From Absidia repens (Eukaryota > Mucoromycota > Mucoromycetes > Mucorales > Cunninghamellaceae): 64,000 nt of DNA. This document shows positions 45,399-55,104 of this stretch, one piece after another (position 1 is the first letter of the stretch; every line of letters begins with the position of its first letter). A program made the translations under genes and the position numbers. Location of the stretch: the NCBI GenBank assembly GCA_002105175.1, contig MCGE01000040.1, positions 186,001 to 250,000 of the forward strand. The letters run 5' to 3'. The notes under the pieces are model-generated. The model was not told where the DNA came from, did no database searches, and saw only the letters and a program-made list of their open reading frames with translations.

Positions 45399-46652
45399 TT
45401 ATTTCCGCACATTGGCAGGAGTATATGTATTATAAACAGCAGCAAAACAAGGTGCATAGGCCGCTTCCAAGGCTTGGATTTCTTCATCGGTCAATTTGAT
45501 GGCTAAAGCTTCAATCGCTTCTGTCAAATACTTTTCCTTACTAAAGCCAATAATAGGCGCCGTGACAAATGGTTTCGAGTAAACCCAAGCCAATGCAATC
45601 TATCCAACAAAAAAAAAAAAAAATAAGCCAAACATATTCACTCACTCACACACACACACACACACGCATACTCTGTACCTTGGCAGGTGTTGTGCCTCTT
45701 TTTTCAGCCAGTTTGATCACTTGATCCAACACCGCTTGATTTTCTTCAGGCCGGCCAGTTGTCGCTAAGCGCTTCATGACGGTTTGACTGTTTTCTTCAC
45801 GTTTGGTGCCACGGTGGTTTCCGGCAAGCAAGCCACGTGCCAGAGGGCTCCAATTCACGATGGCGATGCCTTGGTCCACACAATACGGGATCATTTCACG
45901 TTCTTCTTCACGGTACATCAGGTTGTAAAGGTTCTGCATCGACACAAATTTGGTCCATCCATGCTTGTCGGCAATCGCATTGGCTTTTTGGAACTCGTAG
46001 GCTTGCATGGACGAAGCACCAATGTACCGCACTTTCCCGCTCTTGACAATATCGTGGAGAGCCTCCATGGTTTCTTCCCAAGGTGTAAAAGGATCCGCAC
46101 GATGGATTTGATACTATGTAGTTGAGTTAAGAGAGAAAAAAAAAGAGAGAGAGAAGTGGGAGTTGAGCTTGTGGTTCATGTTCCCACTTTTTTAAAAAAA
46201 AAAATTACCAAATCAATGTAATCCAATCCCAAACGTTCCAAAGACGCATCGACCGCTTCAAACAAATGTTTACGAGAAAGCCCACATTGATTGACATACG
46301 TTGGATCTTCATAAGGATAGGGTACATTAATACCAGAATCGTCGTCTTCGGGAGGCACGGCACAGAACCCTTTCGTGGCGACCACAATGCGGCCTCTTGG
46401 CATGTTAAATTGCTTGATGGCTTTGCCTAAGGTTTTTTCACTCACCCCATTGGAATACCGATCGGCTGTGTCGAAGAAATTGATGCCTGCTGCATACGCT
46501 TTGCCAAGTAAATCCAAGGATTGTTCTTCGTCCAATACCCAGTCCATCCATGTCGATGTGCCAAAACTCATGCATCCTACACAGATCTTGGATACCCGAA
46601 GCCCGGTTTTACCCAATTGTACATATTCCATCGCTGGGGTGTTATCAGTCAT
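45399..46652 (-). CDS. aldo-keto reductase
   Basis: Three exons (46,209-46,652; 45,679-46,113; 45,399-45,599), both introns GT-AG and phase 0, giving 359 aa. The catalytic tetrad of the family is visible: Asp61 and Tyr66 in FDTADRYSNG, Lys94 in VATKG, His152 in YQIHR just after the first junction. The late SKEKYLTEAIEAL segment contacts NADPH in relatives. Such enzymes reduce aldehydes and ketones with NADPH. It lies next to an alcohol oxidase that makes aldehydes, so a linked role is possible but only inferred. The ATG at 46,652 is preferred over 46,679 because the conserved fold begins a few residues later. Confidence 0.88.
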
Positions 46653-46990
46653 TGTTGTTAATATCGAAGACAACAACAAAAAAAAAAAAAAAAGAGAGAG
46701 GAACTACTCTTTTATATATATATACTTCTATACTTATATGGGTCAGGTGGGAGGGTACATAGGGACACATTTCTAAGATAAAGTAGACACTTTATGCCGA
46801 ACATTTGCGAGAATACGCAATCAAGCTTCCTTTTTAAGTAAGCCCCGTTTCCCAGAAGATGACTGTAAAACCTAGTGGTCTGACACATCCAGGCGTCTCC
46901 CTTCATGGTATATTTAGTAGATATAGTACTGATTACAACGTCCACAATAAGCCACCTGATACCACACCTCCCATGTTTTATTCCTTCATC
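46653..46990 (-). promoter_or_regulatory. 5' region of the aldo-keto reductase
   Basis: Read in - sense: a segment CGCAAATGTTCGGC, TATATATA-rich DNA (46,714-46,726) and an A/T run directly before the ATG. Fragments of this region recur at 48,990-49,140, 51,375-51,545 and 54,034-54,316. Confidence 0.55.
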
Positions 46991-46999
46991 GTCCCCCCT

Positions 47000-47600
47000 C
47001 CCCATCTTCCCGCCATTTTATGAGTCAATTAACCTTTGAAAGAAATACCGATGTTAAAAAAAATAAAAAATAATAAAAAAGCATTTTTTATTCAGAAGTA
47101 TATATAAAGCAATGACAACTAAAACCAGCTAAACTAATGACGGCTTCCTGACATACCATGGCAAGATGGAAAGACTTGATCTAATGGGAAGGGGGAAGTA
47201 TAACTTCAAAATGAAGGAGTTCCCCCCTCTCTGTTTGTATTGCATTTTTCAAAATGTCCCTAATTCACTAAATCCAAGCTCATTATCACTTCGTTGAGTT
47301 TGCCTTTGATGAGTGTCTTATGAAATAAAAAGACAGGGGCAAAAACGCCAAAAAAAAAAAAAGCGGGATTTAAATTTGTAAACTTGAAAGGAGAAAGGGA
47401 TTTCAGAGGACCACCGATGGGCTGTAACCACAACGTCCTACCGCGTATGGCGTCCCTCTCTCTCTCTCTCTCTCTCTTCAATATCTTTTTTTTTTTTGTT
47501 ATTGTTGTTAGTTTTCAGTTTTTATGCCTAAATGTTAAAAGGGCATCTTAATTTTTCTCCTTTCCCACTCGCTTCTGGTGTGTGCTTTTTGTTACTTGAT
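47000..47600 (-). repeat. reverse arm before copy 8
   Basis: Same arm as 13,170-13,890, with E19 and CT tract 47,456-47,477. In this part of the array only the reverse arm is present, with no forward partner. Confidence 0.7.
47204..47260 (-). repeat. tri-hairpin 3' element E19
   Basis: Hairpin 2 in - sense is GGGGAACTCC, where a C-to-U change is tolerated as G-U. Confidence 0.55.
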
Positions 47601-48352
47601 ATTTTTTTTTTTTTTTTTTTTCAAAAAATCATATGTATTATAATGCATGTGTGTATTCAAAACCAGGATGATGAGTAGCGCCTACTTTTTAACCTCAGAA
47701 GAACCGTGTTCCATTTTGTATGTCAAACAAAATCAATGAGACGTGCCTACTTGTGCCTACTTTTTTCCATTTTCCGATGATCTACGAAAGGAATCTTGCT
47801 ACATACATACAATAATATGATCGCTATTTCAAATAAAGAAGAGTAATAAAAAACACCATTAGAATGGTATGTCATCGTGTTGTTAAAAAAGACAAGGTTA
47901 TGATAATGTCCTTCAAAAACATATGCAAGGAACATCCTTTTCTCACATCCCGTTTTTTCTCCTTCCTCGGTTCTCTAGCATGTATGAAGAAGCGTTCTTT
48001 TCTTTTTATTTTTTCCCTTGATTTATAAATTGATGTGAAAAATATATAAAGTCTTACCCATTCATACATATTAAATCCTGTTGCCTCCTCAGCTTTTTTC
48101 TAAAAGAGTAAAACCTAAAAAAAAAAAAAAAGGTGGCCGTTATAATGCAGTTAATGATTTATATGAATTAATTGACAAGTTTTCATTTTTTCCAATCTAA
48201 AATTTTTAACCGTGAACTCGACTTTTTTTCTTTTTTAGCCAAAGACAATGTCCATTTCCTATAGATAAAGTACATGATATACAAACATTGATCGTCCCTA
48301 ACTTTTTTTATTTATTTATACATGTATACCAATTTGATCGGCCTCATCATAA
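47600..48352 (+). repeat. upstream spacer module B before copy 8
   Basis: Standard block B followed by the start of the promoter module (TAGCCAAAGACAATGTCC at 48,237). No gene. Confidence 0.7.
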
Positions 48353-48592
48353 TTATCATCAAAGATAGGAGATAAAGTCGCAGTGGGGTCTGTATAATAT
48401 GTAATCTTTTTTTTTTTTTTTTTTTTTTTAGTGTACATACACAAGCAGGCTTAAAGTGTTCTTTTACATGAACTTTGCCGATCCCTTTACCATTCAAAAA
48501 ATATATAAAAAGATGGTGGATGTTTTTTCTTCTTTTTTTATTTATTATTTCTTAACAATATATATCAAACAAAACTAAATAATACATCAACC
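48353..48592 (+). promoter_or_regulatory. promoter of secreted-protein copy 8
   Basis: TTATCA 48,353-48,358, AGATAG 48,363-48,368, TATA box 48,502-48,511. The first TTATCA of the cluster is lost. Confidence 0.55.
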
Positions 48593-48980
48593 ATGGTCCA
48601 AGCGTCTTCTTTTTTGCTCTTGTTAGCTTTTTCAGCCGTCATGATTCAAGGTGCACCTTTGGCTGCTCATTCCAAAGAACACCATACCAAAGACAAACCA
48701 CCCATCGAGGAATCCAAATTGCAAATACCAGATGGTGCCAGTGGTTCACCTCAAAGATCTGGCTCGGGAGGTAATGGTTTCGGTCGTCCTATTGTAGCAT
48801 TTGGACAGAAAGGTCCACCTTTTAGGTACTGGAGGTACTCGATCTGCACAAGCTGGACCGCCAGTGAAGCGCCCCTCTTGTATGGACCCTCAATTTGCCC
48901 TGGCTCTCTCCTTTTAGCTTTATCTACTGTTTTTCTTCACTTTTTATTTATTTTATATATTTATCAACCCTTGTTTATGT
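48593..48980 (+). pseudogene. secreted-protein copy 8, frameshifted and internally deleted
   Basis: The first 80 or so codons are normal (leader with ARS changed to AHS, DGASGSPQ, FGRPIVAFGQKG). An extra T in CCTTTTAGG (about 48,829-48,832) shifts the frame before the PLGTGG motif. Soon after TGTATGGACCCTCAA (48,896) the text jumps into the 3' pyrimidine-rich flank, losing the rest of the coding region, its stop and proximal 3' flank. The resulting 157-codon frame runs into translated flank and reductase promoter DNA, so I regard it as broken. Confidence 0.8.
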
Positions 48981-48989
48981 TTGTTGTTT

Positions 48990-49310
48990 GGAAAAAAAAA
49001 AGAGGGAAATTATTCTTATATATATACTTCTATACTTATATGGGTCAAGTGGGGGTGGGAGCGTAAATAGGGACACATTTCTAAGATAAAAGAAGATACT
49101 TTATGCTAAGCGTTTGCGAGAATACGCAATCAAGCTTCCTTCTTAAGTAAGCCCGTTTCCCAGAAGATGATTGTAAAACCTAGTGATCTGACACCTCCAG
49201 TCGGCTACCTTCATGGTGTATTTAGCAAATATCGTACTGACTACAACGTCCAGAATAAGCCACCTGATGCCGTACCTTCCATGTTTTATTCCTTCATTGC
49301 CCCGTCCCCA
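48990..49310. repeat. reductase 5'-region fragment and spacer
   Basis: Joined at an A-run (48,988-48,998). It carries TATATATACTTCTATACTT and GCGTTTGCGAGAATACGC, as upstream of the aldo-keto reductase. No gene. Confidence 0.65.
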
Positions 49311-49900
49311 CGTCCCGCCATTTGATGAGTCAATTAACATTTAAAAGAAAAAATAAAAAAAGCATTATTTATTCAAAAGTATATATAAAGCAATGACAAC
49401 TTAAACCAGCTAAACTAATGAAGGCTTCATGACATACTATGCCAAGATGTAAAGACTTAATCTAATGGGAAGGGAGAAGTACAACTTCAAAATGAAGGAG
49501 TTTCCCCCTGTCTGTTTGTATTGCATTTTTCAAAAGGTCACTAATTCACTCTCTAACCCACTAAATCCAAGCTCATTATCACTTCATTGAGTTCGCGTTT
49601 GATGAGTGTCTTATGAAATAAAAAAAGTCAATAAAAAAGACAGGGGAAAAAAGTAAAAAAATAATAGTAAAAGAAAAGCGGGATTTGCATTTGTAAAATT
49701 GAAAGGAGAATGAGATTGCTGCATTTCAGAGGACCACAGATGGGCTGTAACCACAACGTCTTACCGTGTATGGCGTCCATCTCTCTCTCTCTCTTTCATA
49801 TCTTTTTTCTTTTTTTTTTTTGTTAGTTTTCAGTTTTTATGCCTAAAGGTTAAAAGGGCATCTTAATTTTTCTCCCTTCCCACTCGCTTCTGGTGTGTGT
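49310..49900 (-). repeat. reverse arm before copy 9
   Basis: Arm with E20 and a short CT tract (49,782-49,795). Confidence 0.7.
49484..49540 (-). repeat. tri-hairpin 3' element E20
   Basis: GGGGGAAACTCC in - sense keeps a GAAA loop with one G-U pair; hairpin 1 has lost its outer pairs. Confidence 0.5.
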
Positions 49901-50634
49901 CTTTTGTTACTCGATTTTATTTTATTTTTCAAAAAATCATATGTATTATTATGCATGTGAGCATTTAAAACCAGGATGAGGAGCAGCGCGTACTTTTTAA
50001 CTTTAACATAGTCGTGCACCATTTTGTATGTCAAACAGAATCAATGAGACGTGCCTATTTTTTTTTTTTTTTTTTTCCATTTTCCAATGGTCTCCTAACG
50101 GAATCTTGCTACATACATGCAATAATAAGTTCGCTGTTTCAAATGCGGAATAATATAAAAAAATACCATTAGAATAGTATGTCACCGTGTTGTTAAAAAG
50201 GGCAAGGCAAGATAGTGTCCATCAAAAAAAATATGCAAGGAATATCTTTTATTCACATCCGGTCTTTTCTCCTTACTCTTTTCTCTAGCATGTATGAAGA
50301 AGTGTTCTTTTCCTTTTATTTTTGCCCTTAATATATGAATTGATCTGACGAATATATAAAGTCTTACCAAGTCATACATATTAAATCCTGTTGCCTCCTC
50401 TTTTTTTAAAAAAAACATTACCTAAAAAAAGGTGGCCAATATAATACAGTTAATGATTTTGAAAATAAACTTTAACTCGATTTTTTTTTTTTTTAGCCAA
50501 AGACAATGTCCATTTCATATAGATACAGTACATGATATACAAACATTGCTCGTCCCTAACGTTTTTATTTATTTATGCATCCCCTTTCTATTTATTTATA
50601 CAAGTATACCGACCCTACATGTTGATTGGCATCA
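49900..50634 (+). repeat. upstream spacer module B before copy 9
   Basis: Block B, with a T-run at 50,060-50,076 and a shortened end near 50,460. No gene. Confidence 0.7.
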
Positions 50635-50866
50635 TTATCATTATCATCAAAGATAGGATAAAAAGACGCAGTGCGGTCTGTATAATGTGCAATCTATTTT
50701 TTTTTTACTGGACATACACCAGCGGGCTTATAATCTTCTTTTACATGAACTTTGTCGATCCCTTTACCAGTCCAAAAATATATAAAAAGATGATGGATGT
50801 TTTTTCTTTTTGTATTTATTATTTCTAAACAATCTATATCAAACAAAACAAAATAGTACATCAACC
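50635..50866 (+). promoter_or_regulatory. promoter of secreted-protein copy 9
   Basis: TTATCA 50,635-50,640 and 50,641-50,646, AGATAG 50,651-50,656, TATA box 50,779-50,788. The ATG at 50,810 lies only about 22 bases after the TATA box and is rejected as start. Confidence 0.6.
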
Positions 50867-51280
50867 ATGGTCCAAGCTTCTTCCTTTTTGCTCTTGTTAG
50901 CTTTTTCTGCCGTCATGATTCAAGGTGTACCTTTGGCTGGTCGCTCTAAAGAGCACCATACCAAAGACAAAGCCCCCGCTGAAGAATCCAAATCGCAAAT
51001 ACAAGATGGTGGAAGTGGTTCACCGCAATCGTTTGGCCAGCAAGCTTCTAGTTATGATTCTTCTCTAACTCAACCATTTGTACAGGAAGGCCCTCCTTTA
51101 GGTACTGAAGGTACTGGATCTGCACCATCTGGACCGTCAGCACCTCCCGCCACTTGTATGGAGCCTCAAACCCTTCACCCAGCTGCTCAACTAGCACCAA
51201 CTCGTGAAAAAATCAACGTACTAATGCCTCTACCAGTTGGCGAACCAGTTCCTGAACCACCTACTAATTTTGCCTCCTAA
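50867..51280 (+). CDS. small secreted protein, copy 9
   Basis: 137 aa. Leader with Ala-to-Val and Ala-to-Gly changes around the cleavage site (GVPLAGRSKEHH). The charged segment ends SKSQ rather than SKLQ. Mature part: YDSSLTQPFVQEG, PLGTEGTGSAPSG, TCMEPQTLHPAAQ, and a tail with EKINVLMPLPVGEPVPEPP. One cysteine. The 3' flank is shortened and has a true AATAAA (51,332-51,337) where other copies read AATAAC. Confidence 0.87.
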   Translation: MVQASSFLLLLAFSAVMIQGVPLAGRSKEHHTKDKAPAEESKSQIQDGGSGSPQSFGQQASSYDSSLTQPFVQEGPPLGTEGTGSAPSGPSAPPATCMEPQTLHPAAQLAPTREKINVLMPLPVGEPVPEPPTNFAS

Positions 51281-51700
51281 AGACTAATCAAATAATGTAC
51301 CTGTAGCCCAAAGTGCTCTTTTGAGTTCAGCCAATAAAGCAAGCAAGCAAGCAAAAAAAAAAAATAAAAAAAAAAAAGAGAGGAATTAGTCTTATATATA
51401 TATATATATATATATATACTTCTATACTTATATGGGTCAAGTGGGGGGGGGAGCGTACATAGGGACACATTTCTAAGATAAAGAAGACACTTTATGTCGA
51501 GCGTTTGCGAGAATACGCAATCAATCTTCCTTTTTAAGTAAGCCCCGTTTTCCAGAAAATGACTGTAAAACCTAGTGATCTGACACCTCCAGGGAGCTAC
51601 CTTTAAGGCATATTTCGTAGATATAGTACTGACTACGACGTTTAGAGTAAGCCACCTGATACCGCACCTCCCATGTTTTATTCCTTCATCGACTCCCCTC
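51281..51700. repeat. short 3' flank joined to reductase 5'-region fragment
   Basis: Gene 3' flank ends in CAAGCAAGC and an A-run with one T (51,352-51,377). It then runs directly into the reductase-upstream text (TATATACTTCTATACTTATA), which has a (TA)n of about 26 bases (51,393-51,418). Confidence 0.65.
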
Positions 51701-52300
51701 CCCATCGACCCGCCCATTTGATGAGTCAATTAACATTTAAAAGAAAAAATAAAAAAAAGCATTATTTATTCAAAAGTATATATAAAGCAATGACAACTAA
51801 AACCAGCTAAACTAATGACGGCTTCATGACATACTATGCCAAGATGGTAAGACTTGATCTAATGGGAAGCGGGATGTACAACTTCACAAAATGAAGGAGT
51901 TTCCCCCTGTCAGTTTGTATTGCATTTTTCAAAAGGTCCCTAATTCACTTTCTAACCCACTAAATCCAAGCTCATTATCACTTCATTGAGTTTTGCCTTT
52001 GATGAGTGTCTTATGAAATAAAAAGACAGGGGCAAAAACGCAAAAAAAAAAAAAAAAAAAGCGGGATTTAAATTTGTAAACTTGAAAGGAGAAAGGGATT
52101 CCTGCATTTCAGAGCACCACCGATGGACTGTAACCACAACGTTCTACCATGTATGGCGTCCATCTCTCTCTATTTCTCTCTCTCTCTCTCTCTCTTTTCC
52201 ATATCTTTTGTTTTTTTTTGTTAGTTTTCAGTTTTTATGCCTAAATGTTAAAAGGGCATCTTAATTTTTCTCCCTTCCCATTCGCTTCTGGTGTGTGTTT
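51700..52300 (-). repeat. reverse arm before copy 10
   Basis: Arm with E21 and CT tract 52,178-52,195. Confidence 0.7.
51882..51940 (-). repeat. tri-hairpin 3' element E21
   Basis: As E20, with two extra bases in hairpin 3 (CTTCACAAAATGAAG on the + strand). Confidence 0.5.
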
Positions 52301-53326
52301 TTTGTTACTGGATATTTTTTTTTTTTTTTCAAAAAATCATATGTATTATAATGCATATGATTATTTAAAACCATGATGATGAGCAGCGCCTACTTTTTTA
52401 ACCTCAGAAGAGTCGCGCGCCATTTTGTATGCAAACAGAATCAATGAGAGGTGCCTACTTTTTTCCATTTTCCGATGATTTACGAAAAGAATTTTGCTAC
52501 ATACATGCAATAATAAGTTCACTGTTTCAAATGCGGAAGAATATAAAAAAATACCATTAGAATAGTTTGTCACCGTGTTGTTAAAAAAGAAAAGGTCATG
52601 ATAGTGTCCATCAAAAAAAGTATGCAAGGAATATCTTTTATTCACATCCGGTCTTTTCTCCTTACTCTTTTCTCTAGCATGTATGAAGAAGCGTTCTTTT
52701 CTTTTTATTTTTTCCCTTGAATTATGAATTGATGTGACGAATATATAAAGTCTTACCCATTCATACATATTAAATCCTGTTGCCTCCTCCGCTTTTTTCT
52801 AAAAGAGTAAAACCTAAAAAAAAAGTTGGCCGATATAATGCAGTTAATGATTTACATAAATTAATTGACAAGTTTTCATTTTTTGCGATCTAAAATTTTT
52901 GAACCTTTAACTAGACCTTTTTTTTTTTTTTAGCCAAAGACAATGTCCATTTCCTATAGATACTGTACATGATATACAAACATTGATCGTCCCTAACTTT
53001 TTTTTATTTATTTATGCATCCCCCTTCTATTTATTTATACATGTTTACCGACCCTACATGTTTATCATCATCATCATCATCATCATCAAAGATACGAGAA
53101 AAGGAAGCAGTCCGGTCTTTATGATGTGCAATATTTTTTTATTTTTTTTTATTTTTTAGTGGACATACACAAGCTGGCTTATAGTGTTCTTTCACATGAA
53201 CTTTGTCGACTTTGTCGATTTCTTTACCGTTCCAAAACTATATAAATAGATGGTGGATGTTTCTTCTTTTTTTATTTATTAATTCTTAATAATCTATATC
53301 AAACAAAACAAAATAATACATCAACC
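52300..53326 (+). repeat. module B and promoter of copy 10
   Basis: Block B to about 52,900, then the promoter. Its GATA cluster has decayed into a TCATCATCATC run (53,063-53,090) with one TTATCA, AGATAG reads AGATAC, and the TATA box is TATATAAATA at 53,239-53,248. Confidence 0.65.
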
Positions 53327-53785
53327 ATGGTTCAAGCTTCTTCTTTTTTGTTCTTGTTAGCCTTTTCTGCCGTCATGATTCAAGGTGCACCTTTGGCTGC
53401 TCGTTCCAAAGAACACCATACCAAAGACAAACCCCCCACCGAGGAATCCAAATTGCAACGACAAGATGATGCACCTGGTTCACCTCAAACGTTTGGCCAG
53501 CAAGCTTCTGGTTTCGGTCCTACTCTACCATTTGTACAGCAAGGTCCTGCAGGTCCTCCTTTAGGTACTGGAGGTACTCGATCTGCATCATCTGGACCAC
53601 CAGCGACTCCCCCCTCTCGTATGGACCCTCAAAACCCTCAGACAACTGCTGAATTACCAGCTGCTCAACAAGGACCTGTTCAAGAACACAGAAAGGATAT
53701 ATGGGACGATAACTTCGATAATAGTGCATTTGACAATAAAATTCCTACCCTACCCTGTCTTCCTCCTGGCCCTAATAATTACTAA
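53327..53785 (+). CDS. small secreted protein, copy 10
   Basis: 152 aa. Standard leader (one Leu-to-Phe) and charged segment to SKLQRQ. Mature part: FGQQASGFGPTLPFVQQG, PPLGTGGTRSASSG, then PSRMDPQNPQTT, where the family cysteine is changed to Arg. The tail is unlike the others: acidic and Asn-rich (RKDIWDDNFDNSAFDNK), then PTLPCLPPGPNNY with a new cysteine. It is the last gene of the array. Confidence 0.87.
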   Translation: MVQASSFLFLLAFSAVMIQGAPLAARSKEHHTKDKPPTEESKLQRQDDAPGSPQTFGQQASGFGPTLPFVQQGPAGPPLGTGGTRSASSGPPATPPSRMDPQNPQTTAELPAAQQGPVQEHRKDIWDDNFDNSAFDNKIPTLPCLPPGPNNY

Positions 53786-53855
53786 ATGATGTACCTGTAG
53801 CTCAAAGCGCTCTTTGAGCTCAGAGCCAATAACAGCATAATAAAGGCAAGCAAGC

Positions 53856-53887
<32 letters not shown>

Positions 53888-54033
53888 CCCCCTCACCTCT
53901 CAGCCCCGGCTTGTTTGCTCTGTATCTCCCATCTTAGTTTTATCTACTGTTTTTTTTTTCACTTTCTATTTATTTTATTTATTTATTAACTCTTGTTTGT
54001 GTTTATTGTATTGGAAAAAAATAAATTTTAATA
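53786..54033 (+). repeat. 3' flank of copy 10
   Basis: Normal family 3' flank with an A-run (53,857-53,882) up to TTGGAAAAAAATAAATTTTA. Confidence 0.75.
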
Positions 54034-54316
54034 TGATACCCGAAACTCAGTTTTACCCAATTGTACATATTCCATCGCTTGGATATTATTGTCATTGTTG
54101 TTGATATCGAAGACAACAACAAAAAAAATAATAAAAAAAGAGACAAATTATTCTTATATATATATATATATATATATGCTTCTATATTTATATGGGTCAA
54201 GTGGGGGGGTACCATAGGGACACATTTCTAAGATAAAGAAGACACTTTATGCCGAGCGTTTGCGAGAATACGCAATCAAGTTTCCTGTTTAAGAAGGCCC
54301 CGTTTCCCAGAAGATC
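54034..54316 (-). pseudogene. aldo-keto reductase 5' fragment
   Basis: In - sense it holds the reductase upstream region, a start codon with a one-base shift, and codons for AMEYVQLGKT, stopping at about 54,034. The match to the repeated array ends at about 54,316 (CCCGTTTCCCAGAAGAT), which is therefore the right border of the amplified region. Confidence 0.75.
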
Positions 54317-54381
54317 TTGTGACAAAAAATAAACCGTTTGGCATATCAACGCTACACATCAAACAAGCGTCATTTTGCCAA

Positions 54382-54414
<33 letters not shown>

Positions 54415-54766
54415 CATACATAATCAAATATACGGTGATCACCCTCCCTATTCTCCGCACGGGAAATATGTATGTCATAAATCCACTCTAGACCTGGATG
54501 ATAGATGATCCAATCATTTATATAAGTTTGATTTGCAATAATTGCTAGAAAAGTAGAATAACTTGTGGGGTTACTATACGGTTTTTATTGAATGGAAAAA
54601 AAAAAATTTCAACATGAATCGACTACGTATCATACACAACTTTGTGTGAAGAAGTGGTAGGAAGACAAAACTATAGTTCAGCACTGTATGTATTCTAATA
54701 AATAAAAATAAAAATATGGAGGACAAAATTCAATGGCACACGCGTTCACCGTTGAACATTATCATA

Positions 54767-54797
<31 letters not shown>

Positions 54798-55104
54798 GTT
54801 TTGACGACAAGCCATTCCACCCTTAGTTTCCTTCTCTTTCCCTAAACTATGAATCATGATATAATGAAAAAACAATAAAGACAATAGCATTCAAAAGGTC
54901 GTTTTTATTTCATTTTATTTATTTCATTAACGGATATATATAAGAGGGGAGAGAGAGAGAATGTGTGTGTGAGATACATATAAAAGAAGATATATAATAT
55001 AAAGAAGAGAATCATATAAAACTAGGATAAAATAGAAAGGGGCGGGGGGGATGAGGCATAGAATATATAAAAAATAAAATATATATAAATATAAAAAAGG
55101 AACA
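54317..55104. other. single-copy intergenic region
   Basis: A TA/TG microsatellite (54,381-54,412), an A-run (54,769-54,792), and a possible - sense poly(A) signal for the next gene near 54,920. No gene or array module seen. Confidence 0.6.

Noticed and set aside
48593..49066. 157-codon frame of copy 8 as a working gene with a new C-terminus
   Set aside because: The extra residues are translated 3' flank and reductase promoter, reached through a one-base insertion and a deletion.
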